DNA from: Streptomonospora wellingtoniae
GTDB lineage: Bacteria; Actinomycetota; Actinomycetes; Streptosporangiales; Streptosporangiaceae
Direction of reading: 5' to 3'
Length of the DNA stretch: 64,000 nucleotides
Assembly (NCBI RefSeq): GCF_031845375.1
Contig: NZ_JAVREK010000023.1
Span: 50,923 to 114,922 of the forward strand
The notes beneath the pieces are model-generated. The model was not told the origin of the DNA. It saw nothing but the letters and a program-made list of their open reading frames with translations, and ran no database searches. A program made the translations under genes and the position numbers. Positions within the stretch are counted from its first letter, which is position 1. Each line of letters begins with the position of its first letter. Shown here one piece after another: positions 43,906-52,377 of this stretch.

Positions 43906-44349
43906 ATGCCGTACTGCCCGACACCGCCGCCGACGACCGCCCGGCGGCGAACGCAGCGCCGCCCGGTGTTCTCTACCGAACCCGCGGAGGTGCCTGCGGC
44001 TCGGGGTTGGATCGCCCACACGCTCGCACCCGCCGACCGTATCGACGACGTCGTCCTAGCCGCCGACGAACTTCTGACCAACGCCCTGCAGCATGCGCCC
44101 AGGCCCCGCCGCGCTGGCGACATGGTCGCGATGCTCGCCGTGGAAGAGACCGCGACCGCGCACGTGGTGCAGGTGTGGAGCCGGCGGTCAAAGGCGACGG
44201 TGCCCGCGCCCCGCTGCCCCGCACTTGAGGCCGAGCACGGCCGCGGTCTGGCGCTGGTGGCCGCGGTGGCCGACGACTGGGGGTGGGCCCCGGCCGATGG
44301 GTGGGTCGCCGTGTGGGCGCGCTTCGCTACGGGAGGTGGTCGGCGGTGA
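43906..44349 (+). CDS. RsbW-like ATP-binding protein (HATPase_c)
   Basis: A 147-aa GHKL ATPase of the anti-sigma/SpoIIAB-RsbW family. The N-box is AADELLTNALQHA (about 46-58) and the G2-like loop is EHGRGLALVAAVADDWG. Members phosphorylate anti-anti-sigma factors or bind sigma factors. It opens the regulatory block of the conjugation module and overlaps the next gene by one base. Confidence 0.82.
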   Translation: MPYCPTPPPTTARRRTQRRPVFSTEPAEVPAARGWIAHTLAPADRIDDVVLAADELLTNALQHAPRPRRAGDMVAMLAVEETATAHVVQVWSRRSKATVPAPRCPALEAEHGRGLALVAAVADDWGWAPADGWVAVWARFATGGGRR

Positions 44350-44717
44350 TGGGACTGCTGCGCCGCACCCCCGCCCCGGATCGGACCGCGCGCGGCGCGC
44401 ACGCGGCGGCCCCGACGCCCCGACCGCGGGGTGCGGCACCGCCGCCTACCGCCACGGTGTCCGCATCGCCGGACGCGGCGTCCAGCGCGCGGACGCTGGC
44501 TCGCGCGTTGCGGGCGCGGGGGCAGCGCCGGGTCTATGGGGTGGCCGATCCGCGGGTGTCGGTGGTCTCCACGCCCCAGGCGACGGTGTGGTGCCGCGGC
44601 GGGGTGCTGTCCTGGCGCGACGGACTCGGGCGGCGGGTGCAGATCCTGGCTGAGGAGATCGAGGCCGCCGTGGACCTGCTGCTCAAGCAAGCGGTCCAGC
44701 AGACGGTACCGACATGA
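44349..44717 (+). CDS. Small hypothetical protein of the conjugation region
   Basis: A 122-aa protein, coupled to the ATPase gene by TGATG. The first 40 residues are Pro/Ala-rich and disordered. The rest (YGVADPRVSVVSTPQATVWC then GVLSWRDGLGRRVQILAEEI) looks like a small beta-alpha domain. I do not recognise a family; it may be a partner of the RsbW-like protein. Confidence 0.6.
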   Translation: MGLLRRTPAPDRTARGAHAAAPTPRPRGAAPPPTATVSASPDAASSARTLARALRARGQRRVYGVADPRVSVVSTPQATVWCRGGVLSWRDGLGRRVQILAEEIEAAVDLLLKQAVQQTVPT

Positions 44718-44741
44718 AATGCGCCCGATGCGCGCCGGGTG

Positions 44742-44801
44742 TGTCACCGCTGTGTCCGCGAAGTGTCGGCGATCTGTCACCCCCGCGGCCAGGGTGTCGC
44801 C
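44742..44801. repeat. TGTC boxes at 11-bp spacing (array 1)
   Basis: TGTC begins at 44742, 44753, 44764 and 44775, exactly 11 bases apart, each followed mostly by a CG/GC pair (tgtcaccg, tgtccgcg, tgtcggcg, tgtcaccc). A fifth, tgtcgccc, lies at 44795, slightly out of phase. One helical turn between boxes places them on one DNA face, as for a cooperatively binding regulator. The array is about 170 bases before the 225-aa membrane-protein gene. Confidence 0.75.
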
Positions 44802-44971
44802 CGCGGCGGCGGAGTTCCGCAGACTGGTCTGGGCGCGGAGCCGGTCTGCCCGCGCCCCTATTGCCTCGGCGAAGTGCCGCTGGCGCGCCGGTTGCCGACC
44901 GTGCTCGTGTCCCTCGGCGCGCCCCGATACGTTGGTCCGATTGCGCGAACGCCCAACGGAGGAATCCCCCT

Positions 44972-45649
44972 GTGCACACCCCCGACCACGGCCCCGCCCG
45001 CCCCTCGGGTCCGCCGCCGGCTCCCAGCGGCCCGGGGCAGCAGTACGGGCCGGGCCACCAGCAGCCCCCGCCGGGCGGCTGGTACCCGCCCGGCCCGTCA
45101 GCGGGGCACCCCCACCCCCCGGGCGGCGGTTTTCCTGTCGGCCCGGCCTATCCGGCGGCCGGAGGCGGCTACCCGGCGCCCTACGGCCTCGGCCCCGCTC
45201 ACCCCTATGCGCCCCGGCCCGCCAAGTCCGGCCAGCCCGGCGCGGTGATCGCCGCCCGCATCTGCGCCTTCGTCTTCGGCGGCTTCACTGTGCTGTTTGC
45301 GCTCGCCTTCGGGCTCGCCGCGCTGGGCGCCCGCTTCGACTCGGGTATGGGCGCTGAGGCCGAGCGGGTCTCCAACGAGATCGGTATGGGGGCGCTGGCC
45401 ATGCTCGCGGCGGCGGTGCTGTATTTCGTCATCGGCGGGATCGGGGGCCGGCGGTCCTCGGCGGTGCCGTGGGGCAGTCTGGCCGCCTTCGTCGTTCTGG
45501 CGGGGGCGGGGGCGGCCTGCGCGGCGGTCTCATCGGGAACGGTGATGCTGGCGGTGGTGGGCCTGGCGCCGGGCCTGATCCTGTTCGCCCTGCTGCTGGT
45601 GCCGCCGTCCCGGCGCTACTACGCCTCGGCGCCGGGTCCGACGGGCTGA
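44972..45649 (+). CDS. 225-aa Pro-rich, four-helix membrane protein (copy 2)
   Basis: Paralogue of the product at 32836-33513, with identical length and layout. It has a Pro/Gly-rich N-terminus (SGPPPAPSGPGQQYGPGHQQ), then four helices with the same FDSGMGAEAERVSNEIG loop and the same VPPSRRYY ending. The GTG start follows cggagga. It sits between the two TGTC-box arrays inside the conjugation region, which suggests this is the resident copy and the other a derived one. Role unknown; a membrane partner of the transfer apparatus is possible. Confidence 0.8.
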   Translation: MHTPDHGPARPSGPPPAPSGPGQQYGPGHQQPPPGGWYPPGPSAGHPHPPGGGFPVGPAYPAAGGGYPAPYGLGPAHPYAPRPAKSGQPGAVIAARICAFVFGGFTVLFALAFGLAALGARFDSGMGAEAERVSNEIGMGALAMLAAAVLYFVIGGIGGRRSSAVPWGSLAAFVVLAGAGAACAAVSSGTVMLAVVGLAPGLILFALLLVPPSRRYYASAPGPTG

Positions 45650-45776
45650 GGCGCGTCCTCGCCCGAAACGACTCAGGTCGGCGAGCGGGACGGGGCCGAA
45701 GACGTTCATGGCAGCCTTCGCCCCGTTCCGGGACGGTCCTCATGCCACCGCCGCCCTGCTGGGGCCGCCTGACCGT

Positions 45777-45812
45777 GGCGGAGCCACCGGCCACCGGACC
45801 GGTGGCTCCGCC
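45777..45812. terminator. 14-bp perfect hairpin
   Basis: ggcggagccaccgg pairs perfectly with ccggtggctccgcc around an 8-base loop, 128 bases after the membrane-protein stop. It is probably a terminator of that gene, though the lack of a T-run leaves other roles open. Confidence 0.6.
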
Positions 45813-46214
45813 CATTCGTCCGGACACGTGAGGTCTCCTCGCTGTCCTCTGCGCCGTCGTTGGAGCGTCCGATTGCGGGCGGGGCGCAGCGCCGTCGCGT
45901 GTCCGGACGCCCCAGCGAGGAGCATTCGGCGACGCGGCGGACATGCCGCCCCGAGGGCGGGTCATTGCATCGTCCGCGAAGCGAGATACGGGGCGGACGC
46001 TCGGCGACGCGGCGCCCGTGGCCGGATGCCTCCGCGTCTGAGGCCCCCCGTCGCGGCGTTCGCGCGGTCCGGGACCGTGGCCGGACTCTGTCCGCCCTTC
46101 GCGCGAAGATTTTCCACGGGTGGCCGGCTTAGGGATCCCATGACCAGCCCGGCGGTGTCAGCGCAGTTCAGCATCCTTGGGATGCGAGTACCCCGCCGGG
46201 ACCTGAGTGAGGTG

Positions 46215-46284
46215 TGTCGCCAGTCTGTCCGCGGCGGGTGGGTGGGGTGTCGCCCGGTGGTTCGCGTCGTGTCGGCGGTGTGTC
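46215..46284. repeat. TGTC boxes at multiples of 11 bp (array 2)
   Basis: TGTC begins at 46215, 46226, 46248, 46270 and 46281; the spacings are 11, 22, 22 and 11. The following bases are gccagtc, cgcggcg, gcccggt, ggcggtg and cgccgga, so a box plus C/G pattern recurs. It lies 60-130 bases before the sigma-like gene. The phasing equals that of array 1, implying the same binding protein. Confidence 0.78.
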
Positions 46285-46344
46285 CGCCGGATCTCTTGCG
46301 GTGGGTCGTGGTCAACGAAACCGCGATGCGAAAGGTCCGCTGCC

Positions 46345-47145
46345 ATGGACACCGTCCCCGTCCCGACGTCTGCTTCCGCGCCGCTGCGCGCGGCCGAGCA
46401 CGCCTTCGCCCGCCTGGCCGAGGAGCTGTGGCTGTTCCCCGAGATCGCGTCCGAGAGTCCGGACGCAGGCGGATGCGTCCCACCCACAACCATGGACCTG
46501 CACCGGGTCCGGACGTGGCTGCTGGAGCCGGCCACCAGTCACCGCGACCGCGACCGGACCTGGCGCCGCGTCATCGCCCGCGCCCGCGCCGACGAGGAGT
46601 GGATGGTGGCCGCGATCGGGTTGGCCATGCCCGGGCTGCGCGCCGCGGCCCGGCGTGCGACCCGCGGCCTCGATGAGGCGGCGGCCGCCGACGTCGAAGC
46701 CGAGATCCTAGCCGCGTTCGTCACCGCCGTCGGCGCGGTCGACCTGTCGTGGACCCGGTTGGTGTGGCGGCTGCGGTGCCGCGCCCAGCGCGCCGGGATC
46801 CGCGCCCGCCACCGCGAGGACCGCCAGCCCCGCGTGGGCGACCAGCTGTGCGAGTCGGCCGCGCCGCGGCCGCCGTGGGGCCATCCCGACCTGGTGCTGG
46901 CCGACGCCGTGGCCGCCGGGGTGATCACACCGGCGGAGGCGCAGCTGATCGGCGAGACTCGCTTGGCCGCCACCACCCTGCACCAGTTCGCCGCCGACCT
47001 CGGCCTGGGCTACAAGACCGTGCACAAGCGCCGCCACCGCGCCGAGGCCCGGCTGGTCGCCGCCATCGAGGCCGGCGACATCGGCACCCGCATCAGCACC
47101 CCCGCACCCGGCGGCGGCCCGCCTGAAGCCCCTGCCCTGTCCTGA
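46345..47145 (+). CDS. Sigma-70-like / HTH protein of the conjugation element
   Basis: A 266-aa protein, helical. The middle is sigma-region-2-like in layout (AAADVEAEILAAFVTAVGAVD, then WRLRCRAQRAGIRARHR). The C-terminal helix-turn-helix is ITPAEAQLIGETRLAATTLHQF, then DLGLGYKTVHKRRHRAEARL, like sigma-70 region 4. It probably regulates the transfer genes that follow, and the phased TGTC boxes lie just before it. The ATG at 46345 is one of few candidates. It is not a clear ECF family member. Confidence 0.65.
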   Translation: MDTVPVPTSASAPLRAAEHAFARLAEELWLFPEIASESPDAGGCVPPTTMDLHRVRTWLLEPATSHRDRDRTWRRVIARARADEEWMVAAIGLAMPGLRAAARRATRGLDEAAAADVEAEILAAFVTAVGAVDLSWTRLVWRLRCRAQRAGIRARHREDRQPRVGDQLCESAAPRPPWGHPDLVLADAVAAGVITPAEAQLIGETRLAATTLHQFAADLGLGYKTVHKRRHRAEARLVAAIEAGDIGTRISTPAPGGGPPEAPALS

Positions 47146-47361
47146 CGCCGCGTATCGCCCCGTCCGTCCCCGGGGTGTCGATTCTGCGGGCGGCGGTGGC
47201 GAGGTTTCTGAAGTGAGTTCGGCGCCGCCCACCGGGGTTGCTGCTCTGTTTGCCCTGACAGGACACGCCCGCCCGATCCCGCTTCGTAGAAGGGAGGAGG
47301 CCCGCACGGGCGGCGCCGGACCCACCTCACCCGCCCCTCACCGTTTCTGCGGAGGTGCAAT

Positions 47362-47742
47362 GTGACCCGGACCCGAACCCGCCCCCGCCGCCGCGGGCGC
47401 CGCCTCCGGCGTCTCGCCGTCATCGGCTGCACGGCCGCAGCACTGCTGGCGGTGCCCGCCGCCCAGGCGCTGGCCCAGGGAGGTGGTGGCCAGGGCACCG
47501 ACGAGCTGGTCAACGTCATCGGCCGCATCCGCGAGGTCATCATCGCGCTGCTGGCCGCGTTGGCGACCCTGCTGCTGACCGTCGGCGGGCTGCGGTGGCT
47601 GTTGGCCGGGGGCGACCCGGGCGAGGTCGATAAGGCCCGCCGCTCGCTGATGGGCGCCGCGCTGGGCTATGTGATCGCGCTTTTGGCCACGGTGCTGCTC
47701 GACGTGCTCGAGTTCATCGTGGGCGACGCCGGGGGCGGGTGA
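47362..47742 (+). CDS. TrbC/VirB2-like pilin subunit
   Basis: A 126-aa membrane protein. An arginine-rich N-terminus and signal-like helix ending PAAQALAQG are followed by two hydrophobic helices (EVIIALLAALATLLLTVGGLRWLLAGG and LMGAALGYVIALLATVLLDV). This is the plan of VirB2/TrbC pilins and of small T4SS membrane subunits of Gram-positive elements. The GTG start has gcggaggtg upstream. It opens the run of transfer genes that continues with only short gaps or overlaps. Confidence 0.75.
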   Translation: MTRTRTRPRRRGRRLRRLAVIGCTAAALLAVPAAQALAQGGGGQGTDELVNVIGRIREVIIALLAALATLLLTVGGLRWLLAGGDPGEVDKARRSLMGAALGYVIALLATVLLDVLEFIVGDAGGG

Positions 47743-47748
47743 GCCCCC

Positions 47749-49683
47749 GTGCTGCATCCGGTCCAGCCGCGCCCGCCCGAACCCGAGCCCGGTGCCGAAC
47801 CGTCCCCGCCGCCCAGCCCTGAGCCCAGCCCCTCGCCCGAGCCCTCGCCGGCGCCCCCGCCACCCGAGGAACCCGATGGCGGAGGTTCGGGCGGTGGCGG
47901 TGACGGCGGCGGATCGGACGCGCACCTGCCGGAGGAGCTCACCGACTGCGGCGCCCTGGAAGTCTCCTGCCATGTCTCCAACTGGTTCTTCGACCTGGTC
48001 ACCGGGGCGCTGGACCCGCTGATGGGCTGGTTGGGCTCGCGCGCCTTCCACACCCCGCTGCCCTCCGGCGGTGTGGAGTCTGTGTGGGAGGCGACCCTGC
48101 AGGCGACCAGCGTGCTGTATGTGCTGGCGATCCTGGCCGGCGGCGTGATCGTGACAGGCCACCAGAGCCTGCAGCAGCGCTACTCGGCCCGCGAGATCCT
48201 GCCGCGGCTCGTTGTGGGGTTCGTGGCCGCCCACACGTCCTTGTGGATCGCCACCGAGATGATCCGCGGCGCCAACGGCATCGCCGCCGGCATCTCCGCC
48301 ATAGGGGTCGATGCCGGCCGTGCCGCCACCCGCTTCCGCGACCGGCTGGACACCCTGCTGATGGACGCGACCATCTTCGTCGTTCTGATGCTGGTGGTCG
48401 TGGTGGTGCTGCTGGTGGTGTGGTGCGTGATGGAGGCGGTGCGCATCGCCGCGACCATCACCCTCATCATCGCCGCCCCCTTGCTGCTGGCCTTCCACGC
48501 CCTGCCCCACACCCAGCGGCTGGCCGCGCTGTGGTGGCGGTGCATGGCCGGGGTGCTGGCGATGCCGATCGCCCAGTCGCTGGCGTTTACGGCGCTGGTG
48601 CGTGTCGCCTTCCAGGGCGAGATCCACGTCATCGACGAGAGCAACGAGGACTGGCTGGTCAACCTGTCGCTGCTGCTGACGGTGCTCTACATCCAGATCC
48701 GGGTGCCGTTTTGGATCATGCGGCTGGTCTGGCGCGACAATCCCGGGTCCTCCCCGTTGGCGGCGGCGGTGCGCACCGCGGTGATGGCGCTGGTCTTCCG
48801 CAAGGTCCTGCCGGGCCGCGGCGCCGCGGCGGCGGGTGCGACCCGACGTGGCGGTGGTGGGGCGAGCCCGGTGGGGCGCGGACCCGGCGGGGCAGGCACC
48901 CGGTCCGGTGCGGCCCCCGGCGGCGGTGGCTCGACCGGAGGCGGCAGGGCCGGTCGGCGCGCCGGTGCGGGCCCCCGCACATCCGGCTCCTCCAGCAGCG
49001 GATCGGCCGGTCCGGCCGCGGGCGGGCGCTCGCGGCCGTCACCTGGGCCGCGCACCCGCCCCATCCGTGCCGGCAGCGGTCGGGACGGTGTTTCTCCTTC
49101 TGACGCAACCACCCAGGGAGGTCGTGTGGCCCCACCCGAGCCGTCCGAAGGCCGGCAGATGTCGCTGTTCGCCCGTCCGCGGCGCTGGCGCCAGGGCGTA
49201 CTGCCCACCCCGCCGCCCACCCGCGTGCCCGGGCGGCGCGCCACCCAGCGGCTGCGCGATCCCGACGCGGCCCCCGCCCGGGAACGCCCGGCCCCGCAGC
49301 CTGGGGCGGGCCAGCAAGCCCTGTTCCCCACTCCGCGTACCCGCCCTACCGGCCGGCGATCACCGCAGTCGGGGCGGCCGCGCGCCGCCGAGCCCCCGCC
49401 CAACCTCCCGAGTCGGCGCATCGCCCAGCGGTGGAGGGACGCGGCCCCCACCCCGCTGGAGCAGGAGCCCCGGCGCCCCGGCCGCGGCCAGCGACCGCTG
49501 TTCGCTAATCCCCAGCGCCCCACTCCGCCCACAGAGCCTGCGCCCCGCAGGGAGTCCAGCCGCCCGTCGGAGCAGCCGCGCCCGGACGCACCCGCGCGCC
49601 CCGCACCCAACCCCCGCGGCGGCCCCAACCGAAACCGCGGTCAGTCTTCCGGTGAAAGGACGACGCCCGATGAGCACGAGTGA
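47749..49683 (+). CDS. VirB6/TrbL-like conjugation membrane protein with long Pro/Arg tail
   Basis: A 644-aa polytopic protein. The N-terminus is Pro/Glu-rich (PSPPPSPEPSPSPEPSPAPP). Five or six transmembrane helices fall between about 115 and 340 (for example VLYVLAILAGGVIVTG and IFVVLMLVVVVVLLVVW). The VirB6/TrbL-type core forms the inner-membrane channel of T4SS machines. The last 300 residues are cytosolic, disordered and basic, and contain three QxxLF motifs: QMSLF (470-474), QQALF (522-526) and QRPLF (581-585). Each is followed by xxP within a repeated RR..QR.RD unit. The 3' end overlaps the next gene by 14 bases. Confidence 0.8.
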   Translation: MLHPVQPRPPEPEPGAEPSPPPSPEPSPSPEPSPAPPPPEEPDGGGSGGGGDGGGSDAHLPEELTDCGALEVSCHVSNWFFDLVTGALDPLMGWLGSRAFHTPLPSGGVESVWEATLQATSVLYVLAILAGGVIVTGHQSLQQRYSAREILPRLVVGFVAAHTSLWIATEMIRGANGIAAGISAIGVDAGRAATRFRDRLDTLLMDATIFVVLMLVVVVVLLVVWCVMEAVRIAATITLIIAAPLLLAFHALPHTQRLAALWWRCMAGVLAMPIAQSLAFTALVRVAFQGEIHVIDESNEDWLVNLSLLLTVLYIQIRVPFWIMRLVWRDNPGSSPLAAAVRTAVMALVFRKVLPGRGAAAAGATRRGGGGASPVGRGPGGAGTRSGAAPGGGGSTGGGRAGRRAGAGPRTSGSSSSGSAGPAAGGRSRPSPGPRTRPIRAGSGRDGVSPSDATTQGGRVAPPEPSEGRQMSLFARPRRWRQGVLPTPPPTRVPGRRATQRLRDPDAAPARERPAPQPGAGQQALFPTPRTRPTGRRSPQSGRPRAAEPPPNLPSRRIAQRWRDAAPTPLEQEPRRPGRGQRPLFANPQRPTPPTEPAPRRESSRPSEQPRPDAPARPAPNPRGGPNRNRGQSSGERTTPDEHE

Positions 49684-50587
49684 GACCGGAACGCGGTGGC
49701 GCACACAGATCCCCGCCGACATCGACAAACCCGATCCGATCATCGCTGGGCTCAGTGCCCGCCAACTCCTGCTGCTGGCCCCGCTGGTTCTTGCGGCGTG
49801 GGCGGCGGTGGGCCTGCTGCGCCCGTATCTGCCGCTGTGGGCCCTGGGCCTGGCCCTTGCCCCGCTGGTAGGGGCGGGGGTGGCGGTGGTTGCCGGGCGC
49901 CGCGACGGCATGAGCCTGGACGCCCTGGCCTGGGCCGGAGTGCGGTGGCTGCGCGCCCCCAAACGCCGTGTGGGCGCGCCCGGCGGCATCCGCCCGCTGC
50001 CGGCCTGGGCACCAACCGCCCCGCGCCAGCCCGCGCTGGCGCCGCTGCGGCTGCCCGCCCGCGCAATCGGCGACGACGGCACCCTCGACCTGGGCGATCG
50101 GCAGGCGGTGATGGTGGAATGCTCCACCCTCAACCTCGCCCTCGCCTCGACCGGGGAGCAGGACGCGGCCGTCGGCGCCTTCGCCGGCATCCTGCACACC
50201 CTGACCGAGCCCGCCCAGATCCTGGTGCGCGCCCGCCGCCACGACCTCACCCCGCTCATACACCTCTTGCAGGAGCGGGCTCCGGCGCTGGCCCACCCCG
50301 ACCTGGAGCAGGCCGCGCTCGACCACGCCGCCTGGCTCGCCGAGTTGCAGGCCGGACGCGACCTGCTGCAGCGCCACCTGCTGCTCGTGCTCACCACCAC
50401 CGCCGCCGGCGGGCTGCGGGAACGCGCCGAGGACGTGGTCACCCAACTGGCCGCCCTGGGCCTGCGCGCCCGCGTGTGCGACGGGGAGGCGGCCTGGGCT
50501 TACCTGCACGACAGCCTCCACCCGGCCACGGACCCTGCCGAACCCGCGGCACCCGAATCCACCGCTACCGAGGAGGAGGAACGTTGA
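49670..50587 (+). CDS. PrgI-family (VirB3-like) conjugation protein with extended C-terminus
   Basis: A 305-aa protein. The N-terminal IPADIDKPDPIIAGLSARQLLLLAPLVLAAW and a second helix match PrgI/VirB3-type proteins that dock the VirB4 ATPase to the membrane. The remaining 200 residues are a soluble domain (VMVECSTLNLALASTGEQDA, then LLERAEDVVTQLAALG-like helices) common in actinobacterial versions, where it looks like the N-terminal part of VirB4. It begins within the VirB6-like gene and ends in a TTGA overlap with the VirB4 gene. Confidence 0.82.
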   Translation: MSTSETGTRWRTQIPADIDKPDPIIAGLSARQLLLLAPLVLAAWAAVGLLRPYLPLWALGLALAPLVGAGVAVVAGRRDGMSLDALAWAGVRWLRAPKRRVGAPGGIRPLPAWAPTAPRQPALAPLRLPARAIGDDGTLDLGDRQAVMVECSTLNLALASTGEQDAAVGAFAGILHTLTEPAQILVRARRHDLTPLIHLLQERAPALAHPDLEQAALDHAAWLAELQAGRDLLQRHLLLVLTTTAAGGLRERAEDVVTQLAALGLRARVCDGEAAWAYLHDSLHPATDPAEPAAPESTATEEEER

Positions 50588-52377
50588 GGTTGCTGCAACG
50601 CCTGGCCCGCCCCGGCGGCTCCACCCGCCTGGGCGGGCCCGCCATCGCGACCACCCCGCGCCGCCTCATCGTCGAGGACACCTGGGCCCAGACCCTCATC
50701 GTCACCGGCTACCCGCGCGATGTCAGCGCCGGGTGGGCCGACCCCCTGCTGGGCTACCCGGGCCGCTGCGCGGTGGCCGCCCACATCGAACCCGTCGCCC
50801 CCGAGGTGGCCGCCCACCGGTTGCGGCGGCGCCGCGCCCGGCTGGAGTCGGCCTGGCGCCACGAGACCGCCCACGGCCGGGTCGAGGACGTCCAAGCCGG
50901 GACGGCCGCCGAAGACGCCGCCGCGCTGGCCGAGCGCCTGGCCACCGGCCGCGGCAAACTGTTCCGCCTCGCGCTCTACATCACCGTCTACGCCGACACC
51001 GCGCCCGAACTGGCGGCCGAGACCGACCACCTGCGGTCGCTAGCCGCGTCGCTGCTGATCGACACCGCACCGGCCACCTTCCGCCCCCTGGCGGGGTGGA
51101 TCTCCACCCTGCCGCTGGGCACCGACGCCCTGGGTCAGGCCCGCAGCATGGACACCGACGCCGTGGCCGCCCTGCTGCCGATCACCTCCCCGGATCTGGA
51201 CACCGCCGAGTTGGGGCAGACGACGGTGGTGTGGGGCACCAACACCCACTCGGCCGGGCTGGTGCTGTGGGACCGCTTCACCCCCGGAATCGACAACCAC
51301 AACATGGTGATCCTCGCCCGGTCGGGGGCCGGAAAGTCCTACCTCGCCAAGCTCGAACTCCTGCGCTCGCTCATAGCCGGCATCGAGGCCGCCGTCATCG
51401 ACCCCGAGGACGAATACGCCGCCCTGGCCGAAGCGGTGGGCGGCACCCGAGTGGCGGTGGGCACCCCCGCCGGGCGGATCAACCCCTTCGACCTGCCCGC
51501 CCCCGCCGCAGAAGGAGACGGCGACCAGGAGGCGGACCAGGGGCTGACGCGCCGCGCCCTGTTCATCCACACCCTCATCGCCACCATGGTCGGCGACCTG
51601 GACGCGACCACCGCAGCCGTGCTCGACAAGGCCATCCTCGCCGCCTACACCGGCGCCGGCATCACCGCCGATACCCGCACCTGGGCACGGAAGCCCCCGG
51701 TTCTGGCTGACCTCGCCCACGCCCTGCGTGAACAAGGCGAGGCCGAGGGGGCGCGGTTGGCCGACCGGCTGCACCCCTACACCCACGGCGCCTACAAGGC
51801 CCTGTTCGACGGCCCCACCAGCCTGCCGCTCGCGGGCCACCTGGTGGTGTGCTCGCTGCGCCACCTGCCCGAGGAAGCCTCTGACGTGGGCATGCTGCTG
51901 GTCCTCGACCGCCTCTGGCGCCGCATCACCGACACCGCCCACGTGCGCCCGCGGCTGGTGACGGTCGACGAGGCGTGGCTGCTGCTGCAGAACCCGGTGG
52001 CCGCGAAGTACCTGCAGCGCATGGCCAAAGCCGCCCGCAAACACGCCGCCGGGCTGACCCTGATCACCCAGGACGTGGGCGACGTGCTGGCCACCGACAT
52101 GGGACGGGCGGTAGCGGCCAACGCCGCCACCCAGGTCCTGCTGCGCCAGGCCCCGCAGAACCTCGACGCGGTGACCTCGGCCTTTCAACTTTCCCACGGC
52201 GAGCGCCAGATCGTGGCCGCGGCCCCGCGCGGGGACGCGCTGCTGTTGGCCGGCCACCAGCGGGTGGGGGTGCACGCCCTGGCCGCCCCGCACGAGGACG
52301 CCCTGATCACAACTTCCCCAGAGTTCACGGCCGCGCCCTCGGGCCGCGCGGCCGGCCCAGAGGAGGACGGGGCATGA
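50584..52377 (+). CDS. VirB4-like conjugation ATPase
   Basis: A 597-aa ATPase that energises assembly and substrate transfer in type IV secretion. Walker A is ARSGAGKSYL (SGAGKS at 247-252), Walker B is LVTVDEAWLLL (Asp462-Glu463), followed by LITQDVGDVLATDMG (sensor) and AANAATQVLLRQAP. I chose the TTG start because gaggaggaac precedes it and its TTGA overlaps the stop of the PrgI-like gene; no better ATG or GTG exists nearby. The downstream gene starts within its stop (ATGA). Confidence 0.88.
   Translation: MRLLQRLARPGGSTRLGGPAIATTPRRLIVEDTWAQTLIVTGYPRDVSAGWADPLLGYPGRCAVAAHIEPVAPEVAAHRLRRRRARLESAWRHETAHGRVEDVQAGTAAEDAAALAERLATGRGKLFRLALYITVYADTAPELAAETDHLRSLAASLLIDTAPATFRPLAGWISTLPLGTDALGQARSMDTDAVAALLPITSPDLDTAELGQTTVVWGTNTHSAGLVLWDRFTPGIDNHNMVILARSGAGKSYLAKLELLRSLIAGIEAAVIDPEDEYAALAEAVGGTRVAVGTPAGRINPFDLPAPAAEGDGDQEADQGLTRRALFIHTLIATMVGDLDATTAAVLDKAILAAYTGAGITADTRTWARKPPVLADLAHALREQGEAEGARLADRLHPYTHGAYKALFDGPTSLPLAGHLVVCSLRHLPEEASDVGMLLVLDRLWRRITDTAHVRPRLVTVDEAWLLLQNPVAAKYLQRMAKAARKHAAGLTLITQDVGDVLATDMGRAVAANAATQVLLRQAPQNLDAVTSAFQLSHGERQIVAAAPRGDALLLAGHQRVGVHALAAPHEDALITTSPEFTAAPSGRAAGPEEDGA

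Larger units (their letters stand above)
45650..46344. other. Long control region before the transfer genes
   Basis: About 700 bases with no recognisable protein on either strand. It contains a strong hairpin (45777-45812) near its start and the second TGTC-box array (46215-46284) near its end. Its size and repeats make it a candidate for a transfer or replication control region; no nick site is recognisable. Confidence 0.5.

Noticed and set aside
45695..46140. Overlapping open frames in the long control region
   Set aside because: Products are Arg/Pro-rich without domains, frames on both strands are equally open, and hairpins and repeats dominate the stretch.
44742..46284. TGTC arrays as a CRISPR array
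   Set aside because: The repeat unit is only 4-7 bases at an 11-base period, with no 20-40 base repeats, no spacers of constant size and no cas genes.
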